NCBI RefSeq assembly: GCF_013003985.1
Contig: NZ_CP053073.1
Location: 1,860,001 to 1,924,000 of the forward strand
Length of the DNA: 64,000 nucleotides
Source: Usitatibacter palustris
GTDB lineage: Bacteria; Pseudomonadota; Gammaproteobacteria; Burkholderiales; Usitatibacteraceae
Reading direction: 5' to 3'
Each line of letters starts with the position of its first letter. Positions within the stretch are counted from its first letter, which is position 1. The position numbers and the translations under genes are program-made. The notes under the pieces were generated by a model. That model saw only the letters and a program-made list of their open reading frames with translations. It had not been told where the DNA came from and did no database searches. This document shows, in pieces, positions 24,293 through 33,301 of the stretch.

Positions 24293-25654
24293 TTAAACGA
24301 GGAACCCGAGGTCGGACGAGGCAAATCGCGTGAGATTCGGGAAGACCTGCGCGATGCCGGCATTGCTTACGCCGAACCAGCGCGCGAGCGTCGCGCCGTA
24401 CTGCTCGACGGCGGTCGTGGGGATCCAGCGGCCGGCCGTGTCCGCATCGTCGGGGCCGGTGCGCGCGAGCGTCGGATATTTCCCGTACATCTCGCCGCCC
24501 TTCACCGCGCCACCCAGGATGAAGTGGTGATTGCCCCACGCGTGGTCGGTGCCCGCGCCCGACGCGGGCTGGAAGGTGCGGCCGAAATCGGACAGCGTGA
24601 ATGTCGTCACCTTGTCCGAGATGCCCATCTGCACGGTCGCGTCGTAGAAGGCCCGCACGGCCGGTGAGAGCTGGCCGAGCAGTGTGGCGAGCGTGGTGAG
24701 CTCGTTCGAGTGCGTGTCGAAGCCACCGAGCTGCACGAAGAACACCTGGCGCTTCGCGCCGGTTTGCGCGCGGGCTTCGATCAGCCGCGCGACCACTTGC
24801 AGCTGCTGCGCGATCGAGGAGGTCTGGCCGGCGAAGAAGGGCGTGACGACGGAGCCCGTGGCGGTGAGGATCGGATTGACGATGCCCGACAGCGACATCG
24901 CCTGCGTGGTGACGTCGCCCGCCGCCTTCACATAAGCATTGTCGCGATCGGTTGCGAGGATGGACTGCAGGGCCGCGAGGCGCGCGTTCGACGCGGCGTT
25001 GTTCGCGAAGCCCTGGAGCGCGAGGCCGCCCGTGGTCGGCAGCGCGAGGGGGCTCGCGGTATCCGAAGTGATGAACAGGTTGATGCCCGCGATCGAGGTG
25101 GCCACGGGGAAGGTGCCATTGCTGCCGGCCATCTGGTCGGCGATGCGACCGCCCCATCCGGTGCGGCTGGCACCCTCGGAGACCGACGATTGCCACTGCG
25201 CGACCTGGTCGGAGTGCGAGAAGAGATTGTCCGGGCGTTCCGCGAAGTAATTGGACTTCGTGGTCGGCATGTTCAGCGTGCCCACGTTTGCGAGGATCGC
25301 CATGCGCTTCTGCGCGAACAGCGCGTGCAGCTCGGTGAGGTCCGGATGCAGTCCGTACGAGCCGGCGGTGGGTGCGATGGGCAGCAATTCGCCTTGCGGA
25401 ATGTTCACGCCGGAATCCACGGTCCGGACCGCGGTGTACTGCGCGTAGCCGGCCGCATCGATCGGCACGATGAGGTTGTTGCCATCCACGCCGCCACTGA
25501 GGAACACGCACACGAGCGCTTTGTAGTCGGAGGCGACCTGCGCGGCCGCGGGGGCGGCGAGGCCGAGCAGCGAGAGCGGCGCGAGGCGCGAAGCGAGGCC
25601 GCCCGTGGTGAGCGCACCGGCGGTTGCGAGGAAGCGGCGTCGGTCGAGGGTCAT
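24293..25654 (-). CDS. DUF1501 protein with Tat-type signal
   Basis: A 453-residue exported protein. It starts MTLDRRRFLATAGALTTGG, a twin-arginine signal (RRRFLA) followed by a hydrophobic stretch to AAPAAAQ, consistent with export of a folded protein. The body has DUF1501 features, including VCVFLSGGVDGNNLIVP near the mature start, QLGGFDTHS, and HAWGNHHFILGG near the C-terminus. DUF1501 belongs to the alkaline-phosphatase/sulfatase superfamily fold; its substrate is unknown. It starts 2 bases after the DUF1800 gene, the usual partner of this family. Its stop is almost inside repeat A2. Confidence 0.9.
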   Translation of the reverse strand: MTLDRRRFLATAGALTTGGLASRLAPLSLLGLAAPAAAQVASDYKALVCVFLSGGVDGNNLIVPIDAAGYAQYTAVRTVDSGVNIPQGELLPIAPTAGSYGLHPDLTELHALFAQKRMAILANVGTLNMPTTKSNYFAERPDNLFSHSDQVAQWQSSVSEGASRTGWGGRIADQMAGSNGTFPVATSIAGINLFITSDTASPLALPTTGGLALQGFANNAASNARLAALQSILATDRDNAYVKAAGDVTTQAMSLSGIVNPILTATGSVVTPFFAGQTSSIAQQLQVVARLIEARAQTGAKRQVFFVQLGGFDTHSNELTTLATLLGQLSPAVRAFYDATVQMGISDKVTTFTLSDFGRTFQPASGAGTDHAWGNHHFILGGAVKGGEMYGKYPTLARTGPDDADTAGRWIPTTAVEQYGATLARWFGVSNAGIAQVFPNLTRFASSDLGFLV

Positions 25655-25656
25655 GG

Positions 25657-27771
25657 TCAGCGCTCCACCTGGAACTGGGGCGAGGCGAGCACGAGGTACA
25701 CCGCCGTGCGCGCGCGATTGAGCGTGTCGGTTGCCGGCACCGCGTTCACGGCCGTGACGATCGCCGTTCGCATCGTCGTCGACATCCGGCCCGCCATCAG
25801 GAAGCGGTTGAGGCGATCGGCCAGGGCTCCGGCATCGGCCGCGACGGCTTGATAGGGCGCGAGGGTGATCTGCGTTCCGGTCGCGCCGTAGACGTTTGTA
25901 TCGACGGCCACGCCGCCGCCAAACGCCACGGCGTAGGCGACGTTGGCGCGGTTGATCGCCGTCGTCGTGGTCTGGATGCCGAACTCGGGACCGAGGAGTG
26001 CGGTTCCGGGAATGACGTAGTCGGGCGGGTAGTAGTTGAAGACCGAAGGCGGATAGAACACGAACTGGCCCAGCGCCTGCGAGGTGGCGCGCTGGTAGAC
26101 GCCATCGGTGCTCCCGCCGAATGCGCGCGTGAGGTTCGACAGGAAGAGCGCCGGCTCCATGAGCTTGCCGTACGCCGGATCGATCTTGCGGGCGCCGCGC
26201 GCTTCCGGATCCGTGAGGATCGCGCGCACGACCGCGCGCAGGTCGCCGCGAACGCCCGAACCATTGTTGTTGAACACGGCCGCGACGCGGCCCACGTAGG
26301 CGGGCGTGGGATCGCTCGTGACGAGCTTCTGGATGAGCTGCCGGCCGATGAAGGGGCCGACGTTCGCATGATTGAAGATGTTGCGATGCGCGAAGGCGAG
26401 GTCGTCGGCCATCGTCATGTTGGCCGGGGCCACCACGCGCGACAGCAGCACCTTCGTTCCAAACTCGTGCGTCGCATCCACGGCGCGCATCGGACCTTCG
26501 TAGTTGCGCGGATTGTTGTTTCGGCTCGCCGCACCGGTGACCGTGGGATACGTGTAGCCGGTGAAGGCGCGCGAGAAGCCCTTGATCTCCGCGAGGTCGT
26601 AGGTCGGGACCGCCTTGCCGGCCGAGTCGCGCTGCAGCGTGCCGTCGGGATTGAGGAGGAACGTACCCACCGAGAAGAGCTGCAGGATCTCGCGGGCGTA
26701 GTTCTCGTTGGGATCCGTGCCGGCGGCGACGTTGGTCTTGTTGTTGTTGGCCATGTCGAGGTAATCGCCCATGACCGGCGAAAGCGTGACCGCGAGCATC
26801 AGGTCGTAGAAATTGCCGAACGCGTAGCTGCGGAATATCTGCTGGTAGTGCCGCATCGCGTAGTTGCGGCCGACATCCGTCCCGGAGGTCACGAAGATCT
26901 GCGAGAGCGCGAAGGCCACCCGCCCGCGCAGCTGGTCCGCGGCGCCGTGCGCGTCCTTGAAGAACTGCAGCTGGAGCGGGAAGAGCGTGTAGTTGTCGCG
27001 GTTGCAGAAATTGTTCGGACCGATGGGCGGCGTGCGGTTGTCCACGCAATCGTCGGGGCGGCGGTCCGGTGTCCACGCGTAGACCGGATAGGACGTGACC
27101 GCAGTGCCGAGCTGCTCGTCGATCCATGCGGTCGTGCCTATCGACACGGCGCGCGTGACATCGGCCTCGCGCGGGCCGAACGTGGCCTGGCGCATGAGGC
27201 GCACCGCATCGGCTTCGACGTCGACCGTGGAAAGCGGCACGCACATCACCACCGTCTCGGCCTGGTAACCGGTGCTCGCGGATTTCTCGAACACGGTGCG
27301 GTCGACCGTGAAGCGATGGTTGGAATCGTTGCGCGCGGCGCCGTTGTTGTAGCTGCGATAGAGCGCTGTCGTGGATGCTGGGCAGGCGCCCGATTGCGGA
27401 AGCTGCGCGTGGAAGGGAATTCCGAGATACGTCCAGCCCGGGTCCGCGGTCTTCAGCCATTCGCACTCGGCGGCGTTCGCGGTGAAGAAGTGCGAATTGG
27501 GTCCGCGCCCGGGCGTGCCGTAGAAGAGACACGCGGGCACGAGGCCCTGCGCGTCCTGCGCATTGAGGTACACGCTGAACTGGCCGCCGGTTCGCGACCA
27601 GCCCGCGCCTGCGCCGCCTGAATCGATCCACGTCGCTTCGGCCGGATTCGTGGAGACGTAGTAGTGCTTGGTCGCGGTGTTGAAGAACTCGACGGCGAGG
27701 CCCGTCGGCGCCTGGGCCAACGTCAGCGCGGGGGCGGAAGCGAGAAGCAGGGCGGCGAGGGCTTTGGGCAT
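25657..27771 (-). CDS. DUF1800 protein with N-terminal DUF5648-like module
   Basis: A 704-residue exported protein with signal peptide MPKALAALLLASAPALTLAQA. Residues 25-130 resemble the DUF5648 module (VEFFNTATKHYYVSTNPAEA, then GWSRTGGQFSVYLN and HFFTANAAECEWL). The remainder is a DUF1800 domain (RLMRQATFGPREADV, LRGRVAFALSQIFVTSG, NYAREILQLFSVGTF). An upstream in-frame region as far as 29079 is the shadow of the CoA-transferase gene and is not part of it. DUF1800/DUF1501 pairs are common in proteobacteria but have no established reaction. Confidence 0.88.
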   Translation of the reverse strand: MPKALAALLLASAPALTLAQAPTGLAVEFFNTATKHYYVSTNPAEATWIDSGGAGAGWSRTGGQFSVYLNAQDAQGLVPACLFYGTPGRGPNSHFFTANAAECEWLKTADPGWTYLGIPFHAQLPQSGACPASTTALYRSYNNGAARNDSNHRFTVDRTVFEKSASTGYQAETVVMCVPLSTVDVEADAVRLMRQATFGPREADVTRAVSIGTTAWIDEQLGTAVTSYPVYAWTPDRRPDDCVDNRTPPIGPNNFCNRDNYTLFPLQLQFFKDAHGAADQLRGRVAFALSQIFVTSGTDVGRNYAMRHYQQIFRSYAFGNFYDLMLAVTLSPVMGDYLDMANNNKTNVAAGTDPNENYAREILQLFSVGTFLLNPDGTLQRDSAGKAVPTYDLAEIKGFSRAFTGYTYPTVTGAASRNNNPRNYEGPMRAVDATHEFGTKVLLSRVVAPANMTMADDLAFAHRNIFNHANVGPFIGRQLIQKLVTSDPTPAYVGRVAAVFNNNGSGVRGDLRAVVRAILTDPEARGARKIDPAYGKLMEPALFLSNLTRAFGGSTDGVYQRATSQALGQFVFYPPSVFNYYPPDYVIPGTALLGPEFGIQTTTTAINRANVAYAVAFGGGVAVDTNVYGATGTQITLAPYQAVAADAGALADRLNRFLMAGRMSTTMRTAIVTAVNAVPATDTLNRARTAVYLVLASPQFQVER

Positions 27772-27882
27772 AATGCGAACGGTATTCCGCGACTGTTTCG
27801 CAAGTGTGCGCTGGAACAGCGTGGTGTGTAACGACATGTAAGCTCCGACCGTCTGCTCCCGCCCTCCGTTCATCCCATTTCC

Positions 27883-29106
27883 ATGCCCCGCATTCTCGAC
27901 GGTATCCGCGTCCTCGATTTTTCGCGCGTCCTCGCCGGCCCCTGGGCCACGCAGATGCTCGCCGACTTCGGCGCCGAAGTCGTGAAGGTCGAGCGCCCGT
28001 CGCTCGGCGACGACACGCGCCACTGGGGACCGCCCTGGGTGAAGGATCCGCAGGGCCGCGACACGGCCGAGGCGGCGTACTACCTCGCGGCCAATCGCGG
28101 CAAGAAGTCGATCACGCTCGATCTCAAGAAGCCCGAAGGGCAGGCGATCGCGCGCGAGCTCGCGGCCAAGGCCGATGTCTTCGTCGAGAACTACAAGGTG
28201 GGCGACCTCGCGCGATTCGGCCTCGATTACGCAACGCTCGCGGCGAAACATCCGGGCCTCGTCTATTGCTCCATCACCGGCTTCGGCCAGGACGGCCCTT
28301 ACTCCGACCGGCCCGGCTACGACTTCATCGTGCAGGGCATCGGCGGGCTCATGAGCATCACCGGGGAGCGCGATGACCAGCCCGGCGGCGGGCCGCAGAA
28401 GGTGGGTGTGGCCGTGTCCGATCTCATGACCGGCGTGTTCTCGTCGAATGCCATCATGGCCGCGCTCTTCCATCGCGAACGCACGGGGCAGGGCCAGCAC
28501 ATCGACATGGCGCTGCTCGATGTGCAGGTGGCGATGCTCGCGAACATGGCCACCGGATACCTCGCCTCGGGTGTTGCGCCCGTGCGCTTCGGCAACGCGC
28601 ACCAGTCGATCGTCCCGTACCAGGTGTTCAAGGCTTCCGACGGCCACTTCGTGGTGACCGTGGGCAACGATCGGCAGTTCGCCCACTTCTGCGATGTGCT
28701 CGGCACGCCCGAATGGAAGACCGACCCGCGCTTCGCGACCAATCCCGCGCGCGTGACGCATCGCGACGTGCTGGTTCCGGAGATCGCGAAACGCGTGGCG
28801 CTGAAGCCCGTGGCCCATTGGCTCGAGGCGATCGAGCGCTTCGGCGTGCCCTGCGGCCCGATCAACGACCTGGGCCAGGTCTTCGCCGATCCGCAGGTGC
28901 GCCATCGCCAGATGGTTCTGAACGTGCCCCATGCGGACGCGGGCGAGGTCCGCCTGGTGGCGAGCCCCATGAAATTCTCGGCCACGCCGGTGGTTTGCGA
29001 CCGCGCTCCGCCGCGCCTGGGCGAGCACACCGACGAGGTGCTGCGCGACTGGATCGGGCGCGATACGGCCGCTGTCCAACGCCTCCGGGGATCGGGGATC
29101 GTTTAG
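27883..29106 (+). CDS. CaiB/BaiF class III CoA-transferase
   Basis: A 407-residue cytoplasmic enzyme of the family III CoA-transferases, which move CoA between carboxylic acids through an aspartyl-CoA anhydride. The N-terminus PRILDGIRVLDFSRVLAGPWATQ, the segment ENYKVGDLARFGLDY and the catalytic aspartate region AVSDLMTGVFSS are typical. The closest subgroup by eye is the succinyl-CoA:glutarate or formyl-CoA transferase type; the actual substrate cannot be read from sequence. It diverges from the DUF1800 gene across a 111-base spacer. Confidence 0.9.
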   Translation: MPRILDGIRVLDFSRVLAGPWATQMLADFGAEVVKVERPSLGDDTRHWGPPWVKDPQGRDTAEAAYYLAANRGKKSITLDLKKPEGQAIARELAAKADVFVENYKVGDLARFGLDYATLAAKHPGLVYCSITGFGQDGPYSDRPGYDFIVQGIGGLMSITGERDDQPGGGPQKVGVAVSDLMTGVFSSNAIMAALFHRERTGQGQHIDMALLDVQVAMLANMATGYLASGVAPVRFGNAHQSIVPYQVFKASDGHFVVTVGNDRQFAHFCDVLGTPEWKTDPRFATNPARVTHRDVLVPEIAKRVALKPVAHWLEAIERFGVPCGPINDLGQVFADPQVRHRQMVLNVPHADAGEVRLVASPMKFSATPVVCDRAPPRLGEHTDEVLRDWIGRDTAAVQRLRGSGIV

Positions 29107-29175
29107 CCCCGGCTTACCTATCGCTGTGCAACGGACTTAGGGGTAGGTAGACTCCACCGCGAGGAGGAGACCTCA

Positions 29176-31023
29176 TTGAAGCCGACCGACATCGGCAATC
29201 CCGACTACTTCCACAAGGTCGTCGATTGCCAGTGGGCTTGCCCGGCGCACACGCCGGTACCCGAATACATCCGCTTGATCGCGCAGGGTCGCTATACGGA
29301 CGCCTACATGGTCAACTGGAAATCGAACGTCTTCCCGGGGATCCTCGGCCGAACCTGTGACCGCCCCTGCGAGCCGGCTTGCCGCCGCGGGCGTGTCGAA
29401 GACGGCGGCGCGGAGCTCGACGCCTCCAAGTCCGAGAAACCCGAACCGGTCGCGATCTGCCGCCTGAAGCGCGTCGCTGCCGACTTCAAGGACGACGTTC
29501 GCGCGTTCCTCCCGAAGAAGCCCGCGAAGATGAACGGCAAGCGCGTCGCCTGCGTGGGCGCGGGTCCCGCGTCGCTCACGGTCGCGCGCGATCTCGCGCC
29601 CCTCGGCTACCACGTCACCGTGTTCGATTCCGACCACCGGGCCGGCGGCATGATCCGCAGCCAGATCCCGAAATTCCGCCTGCCCGAATCCGTGATCGAC
29701 GAGGAGACGGGCTACGTCCTCGATCTGGGCGTCGAGTTCAAGGGCGGGCACCGCATCGATTCCCTCAAGTCGCTGCTCACTGCCGGTTTTGATGCGGTCT
29801 TCATCGGCTCGGGCGCGCCGCGTGGGCGCGACCTCGATATCCCCGGTCGCAAGGAAGCGGCCGCCAATATCCGCATCGGCATCGACTGGCTGGCAAGCGT
29901 GTCCTTCGGGCACGTCACCTCGATCGGCAAGCGCGTGATCGTGCTGGGCGGCGGAAACACCGCGATGGATTGCTGCCGCTCCTCGCGGCGCCTGGGTGGC
30001 GACGACGTGAAGGTGATCGTGCGCTCGGGCTTCGAGGAGATGAAGGCGAGCCCGTGGGAGAAGGAAGACGCGATCCACGAGGGCATTCCGATCATCAATT
30101 TCCTCGTGCCGAAGTCGTTCACCCACGCCGACGGCAAGCTCACCGGCGTGCTCTTCGAGAAAGTGAAGGCCGAGTACGACGCGAAGGGCCGTCGCAAGCT
30201 CGTGAACGCGGGCGAGCCCGACCAGCATTTCCCCTGCGACGACGTGCTCATCGCCGTGGGCCAGGAAAACGCCTTCCCGTGGATCGAGCGCGACGTGGGC
30301 CTCGAGTTCGACGAGTGGGGCATGCCGAAGTTGAATCCCGTCACGCTGCAATCGACGCTCCCTCATGTGTTCTTCGGGGGCGATTCGGCCCTCGGACCCA
30401 AGAACATCATCTGGGCCGTGGCGCATGGGCACGACGCCGCGATCTCCATCGACCGGCTGCTCCACGGCGAGGATGTCGCCGTGCGCCCGCCGCCGATGGT
30501 GAACCTGCTCTCGCAGAAGATGGGCATCCACGAGTGGAGCTACGACAACGCGATCGTCAACGACACGCGCTTCAAGGTGCCGCTGAAGGAGCTCACGATC
30601 GCGCTGAAGAACATCCGCGAGGAGGTCGAGCTCGGCTTCGATCTGAAGGTCGCCTTCCAGGAAGCGCAGCGCTGCCTGAACTGCGACGTGCAGACCGTCT
30701 TCACGGGAAAGCTCTGCATCGAATGCGACGCGTGCGTCGATATCTGCCCGATGGACTGCATCACGTTCACGGCCGACGGCGAGGAGGAGGACCTTCGCGG
30801 ACGCCTCATGGCCCCGGCGCTCAACGCGACCCAGGATCTCTACGTGGGCAACGGCCTCAAGACGGCCCGGATCATGGTCAAGGACGAGGATGTCTGCCTG
30901 CACTGCGGCCTGTGCGCCGAGCGCTGCCCGACGGGTGCCTGGGACATGCAGAAATTCCTGCTCGACATGACCCCCGCGGGGCCCGCTTGCCGCGACAAGC
31001 GACCCCCACGCAAGGCCGCGTAA
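29176..31023 (+). CDS. GltD/KorC-like NAD(P)H:ferredoxin oxidoreductase
   Basis: A 615-residue flavin/iron-sulfur protein. It has a GltD/DpyA-type N-terminal cysteine domain (CQWACPAHTPVPEYIRLI, then CDRPCEPACRRG). FAD and NAD(P) Rossmann motifs follow (ACVGAGPASLTVARDLAPLG and VIVLGGGNTAMDCCRS). The C-terminus has two [4Fe-4S] motifs, CIECDACVDICP and CLHCGLCAERCP. Proteins of this layout serve as the NADP-linked third subunit (KorC) of 2-oxoglutarate oxidoreductase in Azoarcus/Thauera-type bacteria; here korA and korB lie 12 kb away. The TTG start at 29176 is supported by GAGGAGGAG six bases upstream. Confidence 0.83.
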   Translation: MKPTDIGNPDYFHKVVDCQWACPAHTPVPEYIRLIAQGRYTDAYMVNWKSNVFPGILGRTCDRPCEPACRRGRVEDGGAELDASKSEKPEPVAICRLKRVAADFKDDVRAFLPKKPAKMNGKRVACVGAGPASLTVARDLAPLGYHVTVFDSDHRAGGMIRSQIPKFRLPESVIDEETGYVLDLGVEFKGGHRIDSLKSLLTAGFDAVFIGSGAPRGRDLDIPGRKEAAANIRIGIDWLASVSFGHVTSIGKRVIVLGGGNTAMDCCRSSRRLGGDDVKVIVRSGFEEMKASPWEKEDAIHEGIPIINFLVPKSFTHADGKLTGVLFEKVKAEYDAKGRRKLVNAGEPDQHFPCDDVLIAVGQENAFPWIERDVGLEFDEWGMPKLNPVTLQSTLPHVFFGGDSALGPKNIIWAVAHGHDAAISIDRLLHGEDVAVRPPPMVNLLSQKMGIHEWSYDNAIVNDTRFKVPLKELTIALKNIREEVELGFDLKVAFQEAQRCLNCDVQTVFTGKLCIECDACVDICPMDCITFTADGEEEDLRGRLMAPALNATQDLYVGNGLKTARIMVKDEDVCLHCGLCAERCPTGAWDMQKFLLDMTPAGPACRDKRPPRKAA

Positions 31024-31042
31024 ACAAAGGTTTTTTTGGGCG

Positions 31043-31067
31043 ATTTCAACCGTAACGCGGTTGAAAT
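31043..31067. other. Perfect 10-bp hairpin downstream of the KorC-like gene
   Basis: ATTTCAACCG and CGGTTGAAAT are separated by a 5-base loop. A run of seven T lies before the stem and none after it on the plus strand, so it is not a standard terminator for the upstream gene. It could be a terminator on the other strand, an operator or an mRNA-stabilising hairpin. Confidence 0.45.
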
Positions 31068-31133
31068 TCCTATGTAGGCCCCCCGGCCCCAAAATACGGT
31101 CCGTTCAGCACAACTTTTGAGTTAGGGGAGCCC

Positions 31134-31451
31134 GTGAAGACCGTCATTCGTACTTTCGCGCTGGCCGCGGCCATGGTGGCCTGCGTTCCGGCATTCGCCC
31201 AGAGCCTGACCCCCGTTTCGCGCGTCGAGCCGGAGTTTCCCCGCGAGGCCGTCCAGGCTGGCGTGGACAAGGGCACCGTCAAGGCGAAGCTGACCATCGA
31301 TGGCGATGGCCAGGTGTCACGCGTCGAAATCCTCGACGCCAACCCGCGCCGCATCTTCGAGCGCGCCGTGGTCCGCGCCCTCTCCCAGTGGAAGTTCAGC
31401 GCCGGTGCGGCAGGCCGGCACGCCGAAGTGGACCTCAACTTCTCCCGCTAG
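31134..31451 (+). CDS. Small periplasmic protein with a TonB C-terminal domain
   Basis: A 105-residue exported protein with signal peptide MKTVIRTFALAAAMVACVPAFAQ. The mature part is little more than a TonB C-terminal fold (RVEPEFPREAVQAGVDKGTV, then RRIFERAVVRALSQWKF). It lacks the membrane anchor and proline-rich spacer of TonB, so it cannot energise receptors in the usual way. The GTG start at 31134 follows GGGGAG. It is a single-gene unit ending at a clear terminator. Confidence 0.82.
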   Translation: MKTVIRTFALAAAMVACVPAFAQSLTPVSRVEPEFPREAVQAGVDKGTVKAKLTIDGDGQVSRVEILDANPRRIFERAVVRALSQWKFSAGAAGRHAEVDLNFSR

Positions 31452-31468
31452 TCGATCATCCCCCTGCG

Positions 31469-31496
31469 AAAGCCGGCCCTTGTGGCCGGCTTTTTT
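31469..31496 (+). terminator. Rho-independent terminator
   Basis: AAAGCCGGCC and GGCCGGCTTT form a 10-bp stem around a 5-base loop (CTTGT), continuing into a run of six T. It closes the TonB-domain gene and isolates the chemosensory operon that starts at 31544. Confidence 0.9.
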
Positions 31497-31543
31497 GTAC
31501 CCTGAAGGCCAGAAGAACAACCCCGGTCCCGCACCCCGAATCC

Positions 31544-32344
31544 ATGTCCAGCCGCCTCGTCCTGAGCTTCTCCGGCAAGATCCTCGGTGAGTTCGCGCTC
31601 TCGAAGCCCGTGACCGTGCTCGGCCGCAATCCGGACTCGGACATCGTGGTCGAGCATGCGGCGGTCTCGTCGCGGCATGCGCTGTTCCGGCAGGTCGACC
31701 GGACGATCTACATCGAAGACCTCGCGAGCACCAACGGCACGGTGGTCAACGGCATCACGGTCGCGACCCAGGTGCTGCACCACCTCGACCTGATCGAGAT
31801 CGGCCAGCACAAGCTGCACTTCTTCGACGATGCGCTGCTCACCGGCAAGGTGAGCGACCTCGAGGACACGGTCCACACCGATTTCGAGCGGACGATGCTG
31901 GTGCGCGACGTGCCGGCGGCCCCCGTGACGGCGCGCAGCGACCCGGAGCTCTCGAAGACGGTCTACATGCCCCGGCCCACGTTGCTCGCGCCCGGCACCG
32001 GCGCGGCCCCCGACACGCGCTACGCGCTCAAGGGCCTCGGCGGCAAGCAGGCCGGGCAGGTGATCGAGCTCACGCGGGCCAACACCATGATCGGCGCCGC
32101 CGGCGCGGATGCCGCGGTCGTGATCCGGCGCGCGGGCTCGCTGTACCTCGCACGCCTTTCCGGACGCAATCCCACGCGCCTCAACCGGGCGGAGCTCGGC
32201 CCGGGAACGCACGAGATTCGCGCGGGCGACCGCATCGACGTGGGCGACTCGAGCTTCGAAGTGATCAGCCTGGACGCATCGCCGGTGACCCCGGGCGAAA
32301 ATTTCACGACCGTGATCCACGGCGCGAAGGAGGACAATCCATAA
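31544..32344 (+). CDS. FHA-domain protein heading the chemosensory operon
   Basis: A 266-residue soluble protein. Residues 1-95 are a canonical FHA domain: VLGRNPDSDIVV, the phosphothreonine-binding SSRHALF, and LASTNGTVVNG. A second, degenerate FHA-like fold lies at about 165-250 (GRNPTRLNR and HEIRAGDRIDVGDSSFEVI). The linker is rich in threonines (FERTMLVRD, LSKTVYMPRPT) that could themselves be phosphorylated. A Ser/Thr kinase gene sits in the same operon at 38391, which is the obvious candidate partner. The ATG is the first after the terminator; the stop overlaps the next frame (TAATG). Confidence 0.88.
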   Translation: MSSRLVLSFSGKILGEFALSKPVTVLGRNPDSDIVVEHAAVSSRHALFRQVDRTIYIEDLASTNGTVVNGITVATQVLHHLDLIEIGQHKLHFFDDALLTGKVSDLEDTVHTDFERTMLVRDVPAAPVTARSDPELSKTVYMPRPTLLAPGTGAAPDTRYALKGLGGKQAGQVIELTRANTMIGAAGADAAVVIRRAGSLYLARLSGRNPTRLNRAELGPGTHEIRAGDRIDVGDSSFEVISLDASPVTPGENFTTVIHGAKEDNP

Positions 32345-32355
32345 TGGGAGAAACC

Positions 32356-32889
32356 ATGACGAAGAGCACGAACGCCCGCGAAGGCGCCCGAAGTGCCGAA
32401 GAGGCTGCCGACCTGCTGGTGACGGTCGCCGAGACGCTCAACGAGCGCCTCGCGGTGACCGCGGGCGAGCTCGCACGCAGCCAGGACGTCCTGCGCGACG
32501 CCTCCAACGAGCTGATGGCCGCCTTTCGCGGTGCCGCCGACCGCATGGTCGCCGCGCAGCGCCTTCCGCAGGGCGACGCCGCGACACCCACGGAATACGG
32601 GATGGTCCTCGACCACCTGTACAGTGCGGTGGAACACCTGCAATCCCACGACCTCGTGAACCAGCTGATCGACGCGCAGAAGCTGCGCGTGGACAAGATG
32701 CGCGGCAAGCTGGTCGAGGCCCTCGAGCTCGCCTCCATGCCCGTTTCCGATCCGGCGAGCCCCGAGCTGTGGATCGAACGTTCGCGCGCGATGCTCGATT
32801 GCATCGTCGCGGGCATTGCCGAGATGGACAAGGAAGCGCGCGCCCCCATGGGCGACAAGAAGCGCGCCGGCAGCGTTGACCTGTTCTGA
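32356..32889 (+). CDS. Helical chemotaxis protein with a CheZ-like DxxxQ motif (candidate CheY phosphatase)
   Basis: A 177-residue, almost entirely helical protein without recognised domain. The segment LQSHDLVNQLIDAQKLRVDK (about residues 95-114) has the D-x-x-x-Q spacing of the CheZ active site (Asp143/Gln147 in E. coli, within QDLTGQ). It ends in GSVDLF; E. coli CheZ also ends in a short acidic-hydrophobic tail with terminal Phe that binds CheY. It is the gene immediately before cheY, and no standard cheZ exists in the cluster. CheZ function is inference. The ATG at 32356 has GGGAG in front; the ATG at 32344 overlapping the previous stop is an alternative. Confidence 0.7.
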   Translation: MTKSTNAREGARSAEEAADLLVTVAETLNERLAVTAGELARSQDVLRDASNELMAAFRGAADRMVAAQRLPQGDAATPTEYGMVLDHLYSAVEHLQSHDLVNQLIDAQKLRVDKMRGKLVEALELASMPVSDPASPELWIERSRAMLDCIVAGIAEMDKEARAPMGDKKRAGSVDLF

Positions 32890-32919
32890 GCTTCCTCACG
32901 AATTCCGACAAGGTGTGAC

Positions 32920-33282
32920 ATGAAAACGATTCTTGCCGTCGACGACTCCGCCACCATGCGCGAAATGGTTTCCTTCGTGCTCGAGTCCGCGGGCTTTCGC
33001 GTGATCGAAGCCGAGGATGGGGCGCAGGGCCTGGACAAGGCGACCGCCACCCCGGTGGATCTCGTGATCACCGACCAGAACATGCCCAACATGGACGGGA
33101 TCACCCTCGTGCGCTCGCTTCGCGAGCTGCGCGACTACAAGACCGTGCCGATCCTCCTGCTCACGACCGAGTCTTCGGACGGGATGAAGGCGCAGGGGCG
33201 GGCAGCGGGAGCCACCGGCTGGCTGGTGAAACCCTTCGATCCCAACACGCTCCTGGAAGTGGTGAACAAGGTCCTTCGCTAG
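32920..33282 (+). CDS. cheY: CheY-type single-domain response regulator
   Basis: A 120-residue receiver domain with no output domain. Key residues are Asp8/Asp9 (VDDS), phosphoacceptor Asp52 (TDQNMPNMDG), Thr83 and Lys104 (VKPFDP). It starts at ATG 32920 after AAGGTG. Between the CheZ-like gene and cheA, it is expected to be phosphorylated by the neighbouring CheA; the target (flagellar switch, pilus motor or other) is not encoded here. Confidence 0.93.
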   Translation: MKTILAVDDSATMREMVSFVLESAGFRVIEAEDGAQGLDKATATPVDLVITDQNMPNMDGITLVRSLRELRDYKTVPILLLTTESSDGMKAQGRAAGATGWLVKPFDPNTLLEVVNKVLR

Positions 33283-33301
33283 CCCGACGCGCGAGCCTTC
33301 C

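Noticed and set aside
24293..27631. 1112-residue minus-strand frame as one protein
   Set aside because: The upstream two thirds are an out-of-frame reading of the DUF1800 gene; the DUF1501 gene starts at 25654 with a Tat signal.
31043..31067. Intrinsic terminator of the KorC-like gene
   Set aside because: The stem is perfect, but on the plus strand the T-run precedes it instead of following; kept only as an unassigned hairpin.
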